A DNA stretch of 64,000 nt from Parascardovia denticolens DSM 10105 = JCM 12538 (GCF_001042675.1 NZ_AP012333.1:868001-932000); one strand, 5' to 3'; shown: positions 1 to 9,074, counted from the stretch's first letter. Notes: generated from the letters alone by a model not told the origin. Translations and numbers: made by a program.

Positions 1-3000
1 GCAGGGCGGGAGCGCCTGCGGGACAGGCCCGGGGCTCCCAGCGGTCCCAGGAACCCCTGTGGTACCGGATCCTTCTTTTCCTCCCCCGCGCCTTCGGGAA
101 ACTGATCAGGGGAGTCACCGGCGCCGGGACCGACGACGATGAAGCCACCCGTGACGGGCTCTGCTTCCTTTTGCTCATTTTCGCCATTCTCTTCATCGCC
201 AGCGAGTGGTTCCGGGTGAATGGGATCCTGGCCCGGGCCTTGCATGATTTCGCCGCCGGCGCTTTCGGCCTGATGAGCGTCTTCCTGCCGATCCTGTTGA
301 TCGTCATCGCCATCCGTCTTTTGCGCAACGTCGGTCAGGAGTCCAGTTACGATAACTCCCGCGTGGTCGCCGGCTGGTTGCTGCTTCTCTGGTCGGTCTG
401 CTCGATCCTGGACGCCGTCCGTTCCGCTCCTTTGCGGCGCTTCAGCTGGGAATCGGTCCGGCGAGCGGGGGGAGTCTTCGGGTTCGCCCTCGGATCCCCT
501 CTGGCCTGGGGCTTATCGGTTCCTTTCGCCGTGGTCGTTTTCGTCGTCATCGCCCTTTTCTCCCTCTTGCTGATCACCCGCACCCATCTGACGGACCTGC
601 CCGACATGATTTCCTCCCTTCCTTCCAGGAAGACCCGCTCCAAGGACGGGGAGTCCGAGGACCAGGCGACCGCTGATGACGGGTCCTTGCGATTCGCCGA
701 AGGCGTCCCCCTTCATGATGGGGAGGAGGGAGAGGGCCCGGGCAATGCCTCTTTCCTCCACCACTTCCTGGGCTTCTTCAAAGGGAAGAAGAAGGATGAC
801 GGTCTGGATTCCTACGAAGGGGATCAAGCCTTCGACCAGGCCCATAAGCGGGAAGGGGATTCTTCCCCTGAATCCGGGGCCTTCGACGATGGGGGAACCC
901 TGCCCCTGCCTTCCGCCTCCTTCCCACCCACCCTGTATCAGGATCAGGGGCAGGAAGCCGATGATGAGGAAGGGAAGACCGTGGCTTTCGCCCGTCCTTC
1001 CGCGGGGTCCACTGGAACAGCCGTCCACGATGGAAGCACCGGGTCTGCTGGGGCCATGGCCGCACCATCAGAGGCAGCGGGTCCTGGAAATCCGCCGAAC
1101 TCCTCTGCCTCTGCAGGCGCGAACCCTGCCTCCGCCGTAGCGGCAGCGGCCGCGGCGAATTCAGCCGGCGACGAGTTCATCATCACCGACGATGGTCGGG
1201 GAGGAAACGGGAACAGCCACTATCAGCTCCCTGACCTCAACCTCCTCAAGCGAGGCAAACCTCACGCCACCAAGACCCCGGAAAACGAACGGGTCATGAA
1301 CTCCCTCCAGGCCACCTTCCGCCAATTCGGGGTGGACGCCCGGGTGGTCGGCTTCCTGCGCGGCCCCTCCGTCACCCAGTACGAAGTCGAACTGGGGCCT
1401 GGGGTCAAGGTGGAGAAGGTCACCAACCTGCAAAGGAACATCGCCTACGCGGTCGCCTCCTCCGACGTCCGGATCCTCTCTCCGATCCCGGGCAAATCCG
1501 CCATCGGCATCGAAATCCCGAACGCGGACAGGGAAATCGTCCATCTGGGCGACGTCCTGCGGTCCGACGTGGCCCTCAATGACCCCAACCCCATGTTGGC
1601 CGGTCTGGGCAAGGATGTGGAAGGCCACGTCATCACCGCCGACCTGACCAAAATGCCCCACCTCTTGGTCGCAGGCGCCACCGGCTCAGGAAAGTCCAGC
1701 TTCATCAACTCCATGCTCATGTCCATCGTCATGAGGGCCACCCCGGAACAGGTCCGGATGATCATGGTCGACCCCAAGCGGGTGGAGTTGACCGCCTACG
1801 CCGGCATCCCCCACCTGCTGACCCCCATCATCACCGATCCCAAACGGGCCGCCCAGGCCTTGGAATGGGTGGTCAAAGAGATGGACGCCCGCTATGACGA
1901 CCTGCAATTCTTCGGTTTCAAGCACGTGAAAGACTTCAACAAAGCCGTCCGCGAAGGCAAGGTCCATGCGCCGGCCGGGTCCAACCGGAAGGTGGCCCCT
2001 TACCCCTATCTCCTTGTCGTGGTCGATGAGATGGCAGATATGATGATGGTGGCCAAGAACGACGTGGAAAGCTCCATCCAGCGCATCACCCAGTTGGCCC
2101 GAGCGGCTGGCATCCACCTGATCCTGGCCACGCAGAGGCCGTCCGTGGATGTGGTCACCGGCCTGATCAAGGCCAACATTCCTTCCCGGCTGGCTTTCGC
2201 CACTTCATCGGCTACGGATTCCCGAGTCATCCTCGACGCCACTGGGGCGGAGACCCTGATCGGGCAAGGCGACGCCCTTTTCCTGCCGATGGGACAGGCC
2301 AAACCGATCCGCGTCCAGGGATCCTGGGTGGGGGAGTCGGAGATCCACCAGGCGGTGGAATTCGTCAAGCAGCAGGAGAAGCCCCGCTATCGTCAGGACA
2401 TCGAAGAGATGGCCCAGGAGCAGGACGCCAAGAAGACCATCGACGAGGAGATCGGCGACGATATGGACGAACTCCTCCAGGCCGCCGAGCTGGTGGTGGG
2501 GGCCCAGTTCGGTTCCACCTCCATGCTGCAGAGGAAGCTCCGCATCGGTTTCGCCAAGGCCGGCCGGCTCATGGATCTGCTGGAATCCCGTGGAGTGGTC
2601 GGACCGTCCGAAGGGTCCAAGGCCCGCGAGGTCCTGGTCCAGCCCGATCAGCTGCCGGAAGTCCTCGCTTTCATCCGCGGGGACGCCTCCAGCATCGAGA
2701 CCACGTCCGGCTCGCCAGAGCAAGGTCAGGCCGCCCCCTCGACTGGCTCATCGGCTCAGACCGGCACCCCGATTCCAGCGGGAGCCTCAGCTCCTGCGGA
2801 CCACCCCTTCCAGCCGGACAGGCCGGGGGAGACCTCCTCTTTTGGGGAGCAGGATTCCCCTCTGGACGATGGCCAGGCTCAAGAGGATCCGGCGGACTCC
2901 TACCTGCCTCCTGAGGAAACGGAAGCCTATTATCCCTCGACCGCCACTCTGGCCCATACGCGACCGAACGACTTCAACACCCCGCCTCACGTGGAGAACG

Positions 3001-3050
3001 ACCGGGTGCAATCGGACAACGATTACGGCCGTTATTACTCCCGGAGCTGA
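1..3050 (+). CDS. ftsK: DNA translocase FtsK, 5' end outside window
   Basis: Septal DNA pump that clears and aligns chromosome termini at division. The frame is open from the first complete codon at base 3, so the TTG at 171 is internal and the gene starts before the window. In order: hydrophobic N-terminal membrane segments (about 165-580), a long acidic and Ala/Ser/Gly-rich linker (about 600-1180), then the motor. The Walker A motif GATGSGKS lies near 1674-1700 and the Walker B region [12 protein letters not shown] near 2009-2045. A winged-helix gamma domain follows (around [19 protein letters not shown], 2508-2570), which in the family reads KOPS sites. A disordered Pro/Gly/Ser tail closes the protein. 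Family assignment is certain; the length is not known here. Confidence 0.97.
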   Translation, partial: RAGAPAGQARGSQRSQEPLWYRILLFLPRAFGKLIRGVTGAGTDDDEATRDGLCFLLLIFAILFIASEWFRVNGILARALHDFAAGAFGLMSVFLPILLIVIAIRLLRNVGQESSYDNSRVVAGWLLLLWSVCSILDAVRSAPLRRFSWESVRRAGGVFGFALGSPLAWGLSVPFAVVVFVVIALFSLLLITRTHLTDLPDMISSLPSRKTRSKDGESEDQATADDGSLRFAEGVPLHDGEEGEGPGNASFLHHFLGFFKGKKKDDGLDSYEGDQAFDQAHKREGDSSPESGAFDDGGTLPLPSASFPPTLYQDQGQEADDEEGKTVAFARPSAGSTGTAVHDGSTGSAGAMAAPSEAAGPGNPPNSSASAGANPASAVAAAAAANSAGDEFIITDDGRGGNGNSHYQLPDLNLLKRGKPHATKTPENERVMNSLQATFRQFGVDARVVGFLRGPSVTQYEVELGPGVKVEKVTNLQRNIAYAVASSDVRILSPIPGKSAIGIEIPNADREIVHLGDVLRSDVALNDPNPMLAGLGKDVEGHVITADLTKMPHLLVAGATGSGKSSFINSMLMSIVMRATPEQVRMIMVDPKRVELTAYAGIPHLLTPIITDPKRAAQALEWVVKEMDARYDDLQFFGFKHVKDFNKAVREGKVHAPAGSNRKVAPYPYLLVVVDEMADMMMVAKNDVESSIQRITQLARAAGIHLILATQRPSVDVVTGLIKANIPSRLAFATSSATDSRVILDATGAETLIGQGDALFLPMGQAKPIRVQGSWVGESEIHQAVEFVKQQEKPRYRQDIEEMAQEQDAKKTIDEEIGDDMDELLQAAELVVGAQFGSTSMLQRKLRIGFAKAGRLMDLLESRGVVGPSEGSKAREVLVQPDQLPEVLAFIRGDASSIETTSGSPEQGQAAPSTGSSAQTGTPIPAGASAPADHPFQPDRPGETSSFGEQDSPLDDGQAQEDPADSYLPPEETEAYYPSTATLAHTRPNDFNTPPHVENDRVQSDNDYGRYYSRS

Positions 3051-3162
3051 ATCGAAAACCGGCGGCGCAAACGGCGCCGACGGGGCTTCCTTTGCCCGAA
3101 CGTAGGGATATCATAGAGGCCAGCGAAAATTTTCACTGACGATAGAACGCGAAAGGAAAACG

Positions 3163-3828
3163 ATAACGGAATCTCGTGAAACTCAGACCCGATCTTCAGA
3201 CGCAGCAGGAGGGAAAAGCCTCTTTGAAGGGTGGAACAACGTCCCGAATCTGGTGACTTTCACCCGTATCGCCCTCGTGATCGTCTTCATCGTGCTTACC
3301 GCTTTGGCCGGGCCTTTCGGGCAGAAATCCTACGCTTTGCGGTGGGTCGGCGCCCTTCTTTTCATCTTCGCCGCCAGCACGGATAAGATTGATGGGTATC
3401 TGGCCCGCAAATACGATCAGGTGACCGAGCTGGGCAAGCTCATGGACCCGATCGCCGACAAGCTCCTCATCTGCTCGGCCCTGGTTCTCCTGTCCGTTTT
3501 CGGTGAGCTGTGGTGGTGGGTGACCATCCTTTTCCTGATCCGCGAACTGGGCATCACCGTCATGCGTTTCTTCATCATCGATCAAGGCGGCAGCGTCATC
3601 GCGGCCAACATGGCGGGCAAGCTCAAGACGGTCTTCGAATGCGTCGGCCTGAGCCTGCTCCTGGCTCCGGTGTGGTCTTGGGCCGCGACAGGTTTGAAGG
3701 CAGGCTGGGTCAAGGCCTACCTGATCATCGCCCTGATCGTCACCCTGGTGGCCCTGGCCCTCTGCCTCTATTCCGGCTTCATGTACGTGTACGGGGTGGT
3801 GTCGGCTGGGAAGAAAAAACAGGCCTGA
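3163..3828 (+). CDS. pgsA: CDP-diacylglycerol-glycerol-3-phosphate 3-phosphatidyltransferase
   Basis: Membrane enzyme making phosphatidylglycerol phosphate from CDP-diacylglycerol, the committed step to acidic phospholipids. The CDP-alcohol phosphotransferase signature is visible around STDKIDGYLARKYDQVTELGKLMD, with its conserved Asp residues, and several hydrophobic helices follow. The first standard start is GTG at 3253, but this would cut into the conserved lead-in GWNNVPNLVTFTRI. The frame is open back to a TAG at 3103-3105 without any ATG, GTG or TTG. The only codon placed behind a good ribosome binding site (AGGA 3154-3157) is ATA at 3163, giving 221 residues, close to what I recall for bifidobacterial PgsA. 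The start is therefore an inference; the product is secure. Confidence 0.9.
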   Translation: MTESRETQTRSSDAAGGKSLFEGWNNVPNLVTFTRIALVIVFIVLTALAGPFGQKSYALRWVGALLFIFAASTDKIDGYLARKYDQVTELGKLMDPIADKLLICSALVLLSVFGELWWWVTILFLIRELGITVMRFFIIDQGGSVIAANMAGKLKTVFECVGLSLLLAPVWSWAATGLKAGWVKAYLIIALIVTLVALALCLYSGFMYVYGVVSAGKKKQA

Positions 3829-3880
3829 ACCGCTTGACCCTGGAGAGTCCTGAAACTCGAAGCAGGGAAGTTTGGGGGCT

Positions 3881-3920
3881 GGAGACCTGGGGACATGGAA
3901 ACCTGGAAATCTGGAAACCC
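3881..3920. repeat. Degenerate 8-nt tandem repeat, five units
   Basis: In the pgsA-cinA spacer five consecutive 8-base units follow the pattern GGAAACCT: GGAGACCT, GGGGACAT, GGAAACCT, GGAAATCT, GGAAACCC. No function is evident. It is one of several short-period repeats found in spacers of this window. Confidence 0.75.
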
Positions 3921-3952
3921 AAGAAAATCCGCAAGGAAGGGATAAGACGAAC

Positions 3953-4597
3953 ATGACTGTCCAAGAAAGAGATGACAAGGCGGCCCAGATCCTGGAGATC
4001 TGCCGCGAAAAGAAGCTCCACATCGCCTGCGCCGAATCTTTGACCGCAGGCTTGCTGGCGGACGCTTTCGTGCGCATTCCCGGAGCCTCGGACGTCTTTT
4101 TGGGATCGGCCGTCACTTACACCGACGAAGAGAAGATGAACGTCCTGGGCGTGGACCCCTCCCTCTTGGAGACTTACGGGGCGGTGCATCCCCAAGTAGC
4201 CCGGCAAATGGCCCAAGGAGTAGGGAAGCTATACTCCCGAGCCGATGAGGGCTATCAGGATTCCGTCATCGGCCTAGCTACCACCGGGGTCGCCGGCCCC
4301 GGACCTGATGACATGGGGAAGCCGGCCGGACTCGTCTATATCGCCTGTGCCTTGCCTTACGGGGCCCAACAGCGCACGCAGGTTACCGATGACGAAGCTG
4401 CCGATCTTCAAGAGGAGATCGATTACGAGAATTCCCTGCGGTCCCGTGCTTATGTGGCCGCCTATTACATCAAAGAGTTGCATTGCCAAGGGGATCGGCA
4501 GGAGGTCAGGGAGAGGACGGTGGATGCCGTTCTTGACCTGCTTCTGACCAAACTCAAGGCCCAAGAACAGACCGTCGGATATCGGCAACAGCCGTGA
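3953..4597 (+). CDS. cinA: CinA C-terminal domain protein (nicotinamide-nucleotide amidohydrolase type)
   Basis: A 214-residue protein consisting only of the CinA C-terminal domain, which in characterised members (PncC) deamidates nicotinamide mononucleotide. Family motifs are the N-terminal CAESLTAGLLADAF, the SAVTYTDEEKMNVLGV segment and ATTGVAGPGPDDMGKPAGLVY. The ATG at 3953 is preceded by GGAAGG at about 3935-3940. The domain is interrupted near its end by an acidic stretch (DDEAADLQEEIDYENSLRSRAY) that looks like a lineage-specific insertion. It lies between pgsA and clgR, a common actinobacterial order (pgsA-cinA-clgR-recA). The family is clear; the exact activity is inferred. Confidence 0.9.
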   Translation: MTVQERDDKAAQILEICREKKLHIACAESLTAGLLADAFVRIPGASDVFLGSAVTYTDEEKMNVLGVDPSLLETYGAVHPQVARQMAQGVGKLYSRADEGYQDSVIGLATTGVAGPGPDDMGKPAGLVYIACALPYGAQQRTQVTDDEAADLQEEIDYENSLRSRAYVAAYYIKELHCQGDRQEVRERTVDAVLDLLLTKLKAQEQTVGYRQQP

Positions 4598-4772
4598 ACC
4601 GGGGCGGATTCCCGCTCGGCTTCAGTCCATTGGTCTTTTTCCCCTCCTTCGTGACCTGGCTCACAAAGCTTCCTTGGCCAGGAATAAACCTGCCATCTTC
4701 GTGTTATCTCTGCCAGAAGCGTGAAAACAAGAAGACACTGCGGAAACAACATATGACCACAAGGAGGCATCC

Positions 4773-5342
4773 ATGACTGAAACCACTTTGAATCGCACGA
4801 CCTCCACCTCCATGGACCGGTCTGGAATGATGAATATGCATCGCGGCGACGCCATCAACAAGAACCTCACCCCTGCCCAGCAGAGGGCGGTGCGTCTGGC
4901 GCAAGAACAGATCATTCGGGCCCGTCAGGCTCGGGCCGCGAAGAACGAAAGGGAAAACAACCTCCACCGTATGTGGGCCAACTCAGAAAGTGATGACGAT
5001 ATGTTTGCGACCACACCTTCCCCTCAGAAGAACCACCAGGACGACAGCGAGATTTCCCTGCGGAAGGTCCAAGGCGGGGTCCTACGCTCCCTGAGGACGA
5101 AGGACCACAAGACCTTACGCGAAATCAGCGAACGGGCAGGCGTGTCATTGGGCTATCTGTCGGAAGTGGAACGCGGTCAGAAAGAGGCCAGCTCCGAACT
5201 GCTGACCTCCATCACCGAGGCGCTCGGCGTGCGTTTGTCCGACATGCTGATCATGGTGGCCAAGCAGTTGCGCGTGGCTGAGAAGAAGGCCAAGGGCGTG
5301 GCTTTGGCTTCTTCCCCTGTGTCCAATCCCATGGCTTTGTGA
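4773..5342 (+). CDS. clgR: XRE-family transcriptional regulator ClgR
   Basis: DNA-binding activator that in actinobacteria controls clp protease and other proteostasis genes. The C-terminal half carries a Cro/C1-type helix-turn-helix (around [22 protein letters not shown] and ITEALGV), followed by a Lys-rich tail. The N-terminal ~95 residues are polar and probably disordered; this extension is longer than the compact ClgR of corynebacteria. ATG 4773 follows a strong ribosome binding site AAGGAGG (4761-4767). The protein ends in small residues (NPMAL), which fits a ClgR that is itself a Clp substrate, though that is inference. An intrinsic terminator follows. Context between cinA and recA supports the name. 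Confidence 0.9.
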   Translation: MTETTLNRTTSTSMDRSGMMNMHRGDAINKNLTPAQQRAVRLAQEQIIRARQARAAKNERENNLHRMWANSESDDDMFATTPSPQKNHQDDSEISLRKVQGGVLRSLRTKDHKTLREISERAGVSLGYLSEVERGQKEASSELLTSITEALGVRLSDMLIMVAKQLRVAEKKAKGVALASSPVSNPMAL

Positions 5343-5355
5343 TTTTCTTCCCGAT

Positions 5356-5387
5356 GGCGGAGGCCGGCGACGGTCTCCGCTTTTTTG
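5356..5387 (+). terminator. Intrinsic terminator after clgR
   Basis: Stem GCGGAGGCC (5357-5365) pairs with GGTCTCCGC (5372-5380) with one G-T pair, followed directly by six T (5381-5386). It separates clgR from the DUF3046 gene. Confidence 0.85.
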
Positions 5388-5414
5388 TCTCTTTCCTGGT
5401 GTGAACTGGATACT

Positions 5415-5654
5415 ATGTCAATGCGAGAACGTGAATTTTGGGAATTGCTGGAAGAGGTGTTCGGCCGGGTCTATGGCCGCAGCCTGGCCAAAGACCAGCG
5501 TCTGGACCGGCTTGATTCCATGACCGTCAACGAGGCCTTGGCCGCCGGGGTGGAGCCCCGTGTTGTCTGGAACGTTTTCTGCGACCAGATGGATATCCCC
5601 GATTCTCGACGGTGGGGGAAGGACCATGCCGCCCCGCCTTTGCCGGCCGCCTGA
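5415..5654 (+). CDS. DUF3046 family protein
   Basis: Small 79-residue protein of an actinobacteria-specific family of unknown function regularly found next to recA. The sequence MREREFWELLEEVFGRVYGRSLAKDQ and the ending VWNVFCDQMDIPDSRRW are characteristic. Two in-frame ATG codons (5415 and 5421) are possible starts; the family usually begins MREREFW, which favours 5421 or 5415 over the upstream GTG-type starts. No ribosome binding site is obvious. It lies 35 bp after the clgR terminator and upstream of the SOS promoter of recA. Confidence 0.85.
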   Translation: MSMREREFWELLEEVFGRVYGRSLAKDQRLDRLDSMTVNEALAAGVEPRVVWNVFCDQMDIPDSRRWGKDHAAPPLPAA

Positions 5655-5689
5655 AGGGCTTGCCAGAATGGGGATTCCCGCGTGTCTAA

Positions 5690-5720
5690 TCGAACAGATG
5701 TTCGAACCGCATTGTATGAT
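5690..5720 (+). promoter_or_regulatory. LexA (SOS) box and promoter of recA
   Basis: A near-perfect palindrome TCGAACAGATGTTCGA at 5690-5705 matches the actinobacterial SOS box (CGAACATATGTTCG type). A -10 element TATGAT sits at 5715-5720, so the box covers the -35 position, the expected arrangement for LexA repression of recA. Confidence 0.9.
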
Positions 5721-5756
5721 AAAAAAGGAAAAATGGAAAGCCGTTGGTGGGGTGTG

Positions 5757-5836
5757 TTATCCACATTCGACCACATTGCTGCGGAAAGATGATTCTTTCC
5801 TTTTCCTCTGGCATGATGGAGGCAGAGGAAACTCTG
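5757..5836 (+). promoter_or_regulatory. recA leader: DnaA-box-like site and competing hairpins
   Basis: The leader of about 140 nt contains TTATCCACA (5757-5765, a DnaA-box match) overlapping CACATTCGACCACATTGC (5762-5779), which recurs at 18264-18281. A terminator-like hairpin follows: GGAAAG (5783-5788) with CTTTCC (5795-5800), then TTTT. Next come two exclusive helices: CCTCTG (5805-5810) with CAGAGG (5823-5828), or CAGAG (5823-5827) with CTCTG (5832-5836) closed by a GAAA loop. Regulatory meaning is inferred. Confidence 0.45.
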
Positions 5837-5864
5837 GCAAACAGCAATAGTTAAAGGAGCTGAG

Positions 5865-6986
5865 ATGACACGCACAAAAGATACGGCCAGCGCCCAAGAC
5901 GCTCGTCGCCAGGCGGCCTTGGACACCGCTTTGGCCCAGGTGGAGAAGACCTTCGGCAAGGGGTCGGCCATGCGTTTGGGGGATAAGCCCGTTCAGCACG
6001 TCGAAGTGATTCCCACGGGTTCCTTGGCCTTGGACTTGGCCTTGGGCATCGGAGGCCTGCCCCGGGGCAGAATCGTGGAGATTTATGGCCCTGAATCTTC
6101 CGGTAAGACGACCATCGCTTTGCACGCCGTGGCCAACGCCCAGAAGGCTGGCGGGGTGGCCGCCTTCATCGATGCCGAGCATGCCTTGGATCCCGAATAC
6201 GCCCGGAAGTTGGGCGTGGACACCGATTCCTTGATCATCTCCCAGCCTGACAACGGGGAGCAGGCCTTGGAGATCGCCGATATGCTCATCCGGTCGGGGG
6301 CTTTGGACATCATCGTCATCGATTCCGTGGCCGCCTTGGTTCCCAAGGCGGAAATCGATGGGGAGATGGGGGACAGCCATGTGGGTCTGCAGGCCAGGCT
6401 CATGAGCCAGGCTTTGCGCAAGATGACCGGCGCCTTGTCCCAATCCAACACCACAGCCATCTTCATCAACCAGCTGCGCGAGAAAATCGGGGTCATGTTC
6501 GGGAACCCGGAAACGACGACCGGTGGCAAGGCCTTGAAGTTCTATGCTTCCGTTCGTTTGGACATCCGCCGCATCCAGACTCTGAAGAACGGGGACGAAG
6601 CCGTCGGCAACCGCACCAGGGTCAAGGTCGTGAAGAACAAGATGGCCCCGCCTTTCAAATCGGCGGAATTCGACATCCTCTACGGGGAGGGCGTTTCCCG
6701 TGAAGGGTCCATTCTGGATATGGGGTTGGCCTTGGGCTTGGTGAAGAAGTCCGGATCCTGGTTCACTTATGATGGGGACCAGCTGGGCCAGGGCAGGGAA
6801 AAGGCCCGTCAATTCCTCAAAGACAATCCTCAGCTCGCGGACGAAATCGAGACGAAGGTCAAAGTCGCTTATGGGGTGATTCCCGATCCCAACCCCGATG
6901 CCGCTTCCCAAGAAGGCGAAAGCCCTTCTGCGGCGGATGATGGAGCCAAGGGAGAGGACGATTCTGTCCCCATCGTGAAGGAATGA
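5865..6986 (+). CDS. recA: Recombinase RecA
   Basis: ATP-dependent strand-exchange protein and co-protease for LexA. Walker A GPESSGKT is at residues 75-82, the segment [21 protein letters not shown] provides Walker B and loop L1, and the L2 region [20 protein letters not shown] is intact. Length of 373 residues is slightly long because of an acidic C-terminal tail ([19 protein letters not shown]). ATG 5865 follows AAAGGAG. It is controlled from the SOS box at 5690 and is 12 bp upstream of recX, so both are probably co-transcribed. Confidence 0.98.
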   Translation: MTRTKDTASAQDARRQAALDTALAQVEKTFGKGSAMRLGDKPVQHVEVIPTGSLALDLALGIGGLPRGRIVEIYGPESSGKTTIALHAVANAQKAGGVAAFIDAEHALDPEYARKLGVDTDSLIISQPDNGEQALEIADMLIRSGALDIIVIDSVAALVPKAEIDGEMGDSHVGLQARLMSQALRKMTGALSQSNTTAIFINQLREKIGVMFGNPETTTGGKALKFYASVRLDIRRIQTLKNGDEAVGNRTRVKVVKNKMAPPFKSAEFDILYGEGVSREGSILDMGLALGLVKKSGSWFTYDGDQLGQGREKARQFLKDNPQLADEIETKVKVAYGVIPDPNPDAASQEGESPSAADDGAKGEDDSVPIVKE

Positions 6987-6998
6987 CCTTTTCCTCTC

Positions 6999-7634
6999 AT
7001 GATATCCGCTGAAGACTTCCTGGCCCGTCACCCTGCTTCGGATTCGGGTCCCGATGAGGTCGATGATCAGAGCGTCGGCGGCTGTCTTGGCCATGACGGC
7101 GATTCCGTCGCTGATCGTGCTTCCGATGTCGACCCCGTTTCCGAAGCCGAAGGTGGGGACCTCTATCGCAGTGATGAGGAGAACCATTGCCAAGAGGCGG
7201 CCTTACGCCTCTTGGATGCGGCCCCCCGGTCCTCCGGAGCCCTGACCCAGCGGTTGCGGGACAAGGGTTATGACCCTGACCTGATAGACCGCGTCGTCTC
7301 CCGGCTCGTCGCTTCCCGGCTCATTGATGATGAGGCCTACGCCCATGCCCTTGTTTCCTACTGTCTGTCACGGAACATGGGGGCTTATGGGACCCGGCAG
7401 GAGTTGAGGAAGAAAGCCGTGGACGACCGCCTAGCCGCCGCTTGCGTCTCCCAAGCCGAGGCGGAGGGGCGTTTCGACCAAGCGGCTTACGAACTCGCCC
7501 GGAAAGTCGCCCGGAAAACGAAGGGGCTTGATTATCAGGTCCGTCTGCGTCGTTACTGGTCGGCTGGAGCCAGGAAGGGCCATGGACCCACCGCCATCAA
7601 ACGGTATGCGGGCCTCCTCAGGGAAGAGGAGTGA
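6999..7634 (+). CDS. recX: Regulatory protein RecX
   Basis: Modulator that inhibits RecA filament growth. The conserved RecX repeats of three-helix bundles begin near LRLLDAAPRSSGALTQRLRDKGYD and continue through VSRLVASRLIDDEAYAHALV and a basic C-terminal end. The first ~60 residues are acidic and not conserved, so the true start may be downstream of the ATA/ATG cluster at 6999-7001; an upstream ribosome binding site is not convincing. The position 12 bp behind recA makes the identification firm. The gene ends in a repeat-rich spacer facing the 3' end of rnpB. Confidence 0.92.
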   Translation: MISAEDFLARHPASDSGPDEVDDQSVGGCLGHDGDSVADRASDVDPVSEAEGGDLYRSDEENHCQEAALRLLDAAPRSSGALTQRLRDKGYDPDLIDRVVSRLVASRLIDDEAYAHALVSYCLSRNMGAYGTRQELRKKAVDDRLAAACVSQAEAEGRFDQAAYELARKVARKTKGLDYQVRLRRYWSAGARKGHGPTAIKRYAGLLREEE

Positions 7635-7641
7635 ACCAGGG

Positions 7642-7739
7642 ATAGGGGTTGGAGTATGGGTGTTGGGGCATAGGAGGTTGGAGCGATGAAGAAAGGACCA
7701 AACCAAGGAAGCGAAAATCAAGGTTCGAATCAAGGATGA
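7642..7739. repeat. Degenerate 14-nt tandem repeats between recX and rnpB
   Basis: Three units ATAGGGGTTGGAGT, ATGGGTGTTGGGGC and ATAGGAGGTTGGAGC run 7642-7684. A second set of about 14-nt units of the type AAAATCAAGGTTCG covers roughly 7700-7739. The two sets lie in the spacer where recX and rnpB converge; no terminator-like hairpin with a T tract was seen there. Confidence 0.6.
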
Positions 7740-7742
7740 GGG

Positions 7743-8104
7743 GTGAGACCTCTTATACCCCGGGTTCTGTCCTCCGAAGAGGGATGGCCATCCATCTCGA
7801 CTCAACGTCGCCGCTAAGCTCCAGCGGCCTACCCGAAGACTCGGGCGAGCAACCCTCGAACGTCTTCTGCTTGGCCTTGCTCCCGATAAGGCTTGCCATG
7901 CGGTTGACGTTACCGCCAACCCGGTGGTCTCTTACACCACCCTTTCACCCTTACTCGCCCGCTTTTTGAAAAGGCGGGGGGAAGCGGTTTGCTTTCTGTT
8001 GCGCTATCTCTCAGGTCGCCCTGGGCGGACGTTATCCGCTATCGTGCTCTGTGGAGCCCGGAAGTTCCTCAGTCCATGGGACCGCGGCCATCAAGAGGTC
8101 TCGG
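7743..8104 (-). ncRNA. rnpB: RNase P RNA, bacterial class A
   Basis: Catalytic RNA that matures tRNA 5' ends. Read on the minus strand, the RNA begins near 8104. The P1 helix is formed by GAGACCTCTT (complement of 8093-8102) and AAGAGGTCTC (complement of 7745-7754). Conserved core pieces are GAGGAACTTCCGGGCTCC, the segment ending AGAGATAGCGCAACAGAAAG, GGTGAAAGGGTGGTGTAAGAG, GGCAAGC, GGGTTGCTCGCCCGAGT, and near the 3' end GAGATGGATGGCCATCC and AGGACAGAACCCGGGGTATA. The size of about 360 nt is normal for class A. One deviation: the usual GAAAGTCCGG is GAACTTCCGG here. Exact ends are approximate. Confidence 0.95.
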
Positions 8105-8201
8105 GAACAAGGATAGCAAGAGCGGGGGAATCGGCTCGCCCTGGCGACACGATGAGTCGATATGCATGTGGGCGAAAGAAAGTGAGTTAAGATAGGGGTA
8201 T

Positions 8202-8240
8202 ATCGACGTAGAAGTCGATGCCGATAGCGGCTTAGCCGCT
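8202..8240 (+). promoter_or_regulatory. Two consecutive hairpins in the hpf leader
   Basis: ATCGAC (8202-8207) pairs with GTCGAT (8214-8219), and AGCGGC (8226-8231) pairs with GCCGCT (8235-8240) around a three-base loop. Both perfect stems end just before the ribosome binding site TAGGAGG (8248-8254) of hpf. A role in mRNA stability or translation is possible but not shown. Confidence 0.5.
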
Positions 8241-8259
8241 CCAATTGTAGGAGGTTCAC

Positions 8260-8946
8260 ATGGAAATTGCAGTAACCGGACGGCGCGTCAGCATCTCGCA
8301 GAAGTACCGCGACGTGATTGAGAGCAAGATGAATCGTGTGACCGCAATCGCTCCTGACGCGGAACGTGTGACCGTCGTCGTCTCCCATGAAGGAAATCCC
8401 CGCCAGGCAGACACCGCCAAGCGGGTGGAAATCACCGTCTACGCAGGTCGAACCGTGGTTCGGGCCGAAGCATCCAGCTCCGATGAGTACAGCGCCCTGG
8501 ACCTGGCCCTCGATAAGCTCACCCTCCGCCTGCGTCGCTCCCGCGACCGCCGCAAGGACCATCGCCGTGGCTACAACAACCAGGTTCCCGTGGACCTGGG
8601 CGTGGCCCAGGAAGAGCCCGCCGTTCAGGAGGAGGCCGAGGCCGAGCCTGAATCCAACAGCACGGATGCGGCTGTGGCCGGCGACTTGGGGCCGGGCGAA
8701 TCCGTCGAAGTGCGCGTAGGGGACACCCCCATCACCATCCGCCGCAAGCTCCATATCGCAGAACCGATGACCATCGACGACGCCATCAACCAGATGGAAC
8801 TGATCGGCCATGATTTCTTCCTCTTCACCAACATCGACACCGGCCGTCCTTCCGTGGTCTACCATCGTCACGGATGGAGCTACGGCGTCTTCGAGATCGA
8901 CACCGCTGAGAACGTGGAGAAGGCGAAAGCCAAAGCTAAGAAGTAA
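8260..8946 (+). CDS. hpf: Ribosome hibernation promoting factor, long form
   Basis: Binds the 30S decoding region and promotes 100S dimers in stationary phase. Residues 1-100 form the S30AE/YfiA domain (MEIAVTGRRVSISQKYRDVIE to KLTLRLRRSRDRR); after an acidic linker the C-terminal dimerisation domain runs from RRKLHIAEPMTIDDAINQME to YHRHGWSYGVFEID, the hallmark of long HPF. Length of 228 residues fits. Start ATG 8260 has a strong ribosome binding site TAGGAGG. The gene is divergent from rnpB and sits upstream of secA, the usual actinobacterial order; a terminator separates the two. Confidence 0.96.
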   Translation: MEIAVTGRRVSISQKYRDVIESKMNRVTAIAPDAERVTVVVSHEGNPRQADTAKRVEITVYAGRTVVRAEASSSDEYSALDLALDKLTLRLRRSRDRRKDHRRGYNNQVPVDLGVAQEEPAVQEEAEAEPESNSTDAAVAGDLGPGESVEVRVGDTPITIRRKLHIAEPMTIDDAINQMELIGHDFFLFTNIDTGRPSVVYHRHGWSYGVFEIDTAENVEKAKAKAKK

Positions 8947-9009
8947 GTCATGAAGTACGCGACCAAGTGAAGATCGCGTAGCGCGCAAACCTTTCCGCGC
9001 ATGATCGGC

Positions 9010-9045
9010 AAGGCGTCGGAGCCCATGCTTCCGACGCCTTTCTTG
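9010..9045 (+). terminator. Intrinsic terminator after hpf
   Basis: AAGGCGTCGGA (9010-9020) pairs with TCCGACGCCTT (9030-9040) around a short loop, followed by TCTTG. The strong stem and following pyrimidines indicate termination of hpf before the secA promoter. Confidence 0.8.
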
Positions 9046-9074
9046 CGTCCTGCCCGCCTTGGCTAAAGCCGGGG

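Noticed and set aside
3253-3828. pgsA starting at GTG 3253
   Set aside because: This would delete the conserved GWNNVPNLVT lead-in; kept only as the fallback if ATA does not start.
5757-7193. 478-residue open frame antisense to recA
   Set aside because: It mirrors the codon bias of recA in a GC-rich genome, lacks a ribosome binding site and has no family-like motifs.
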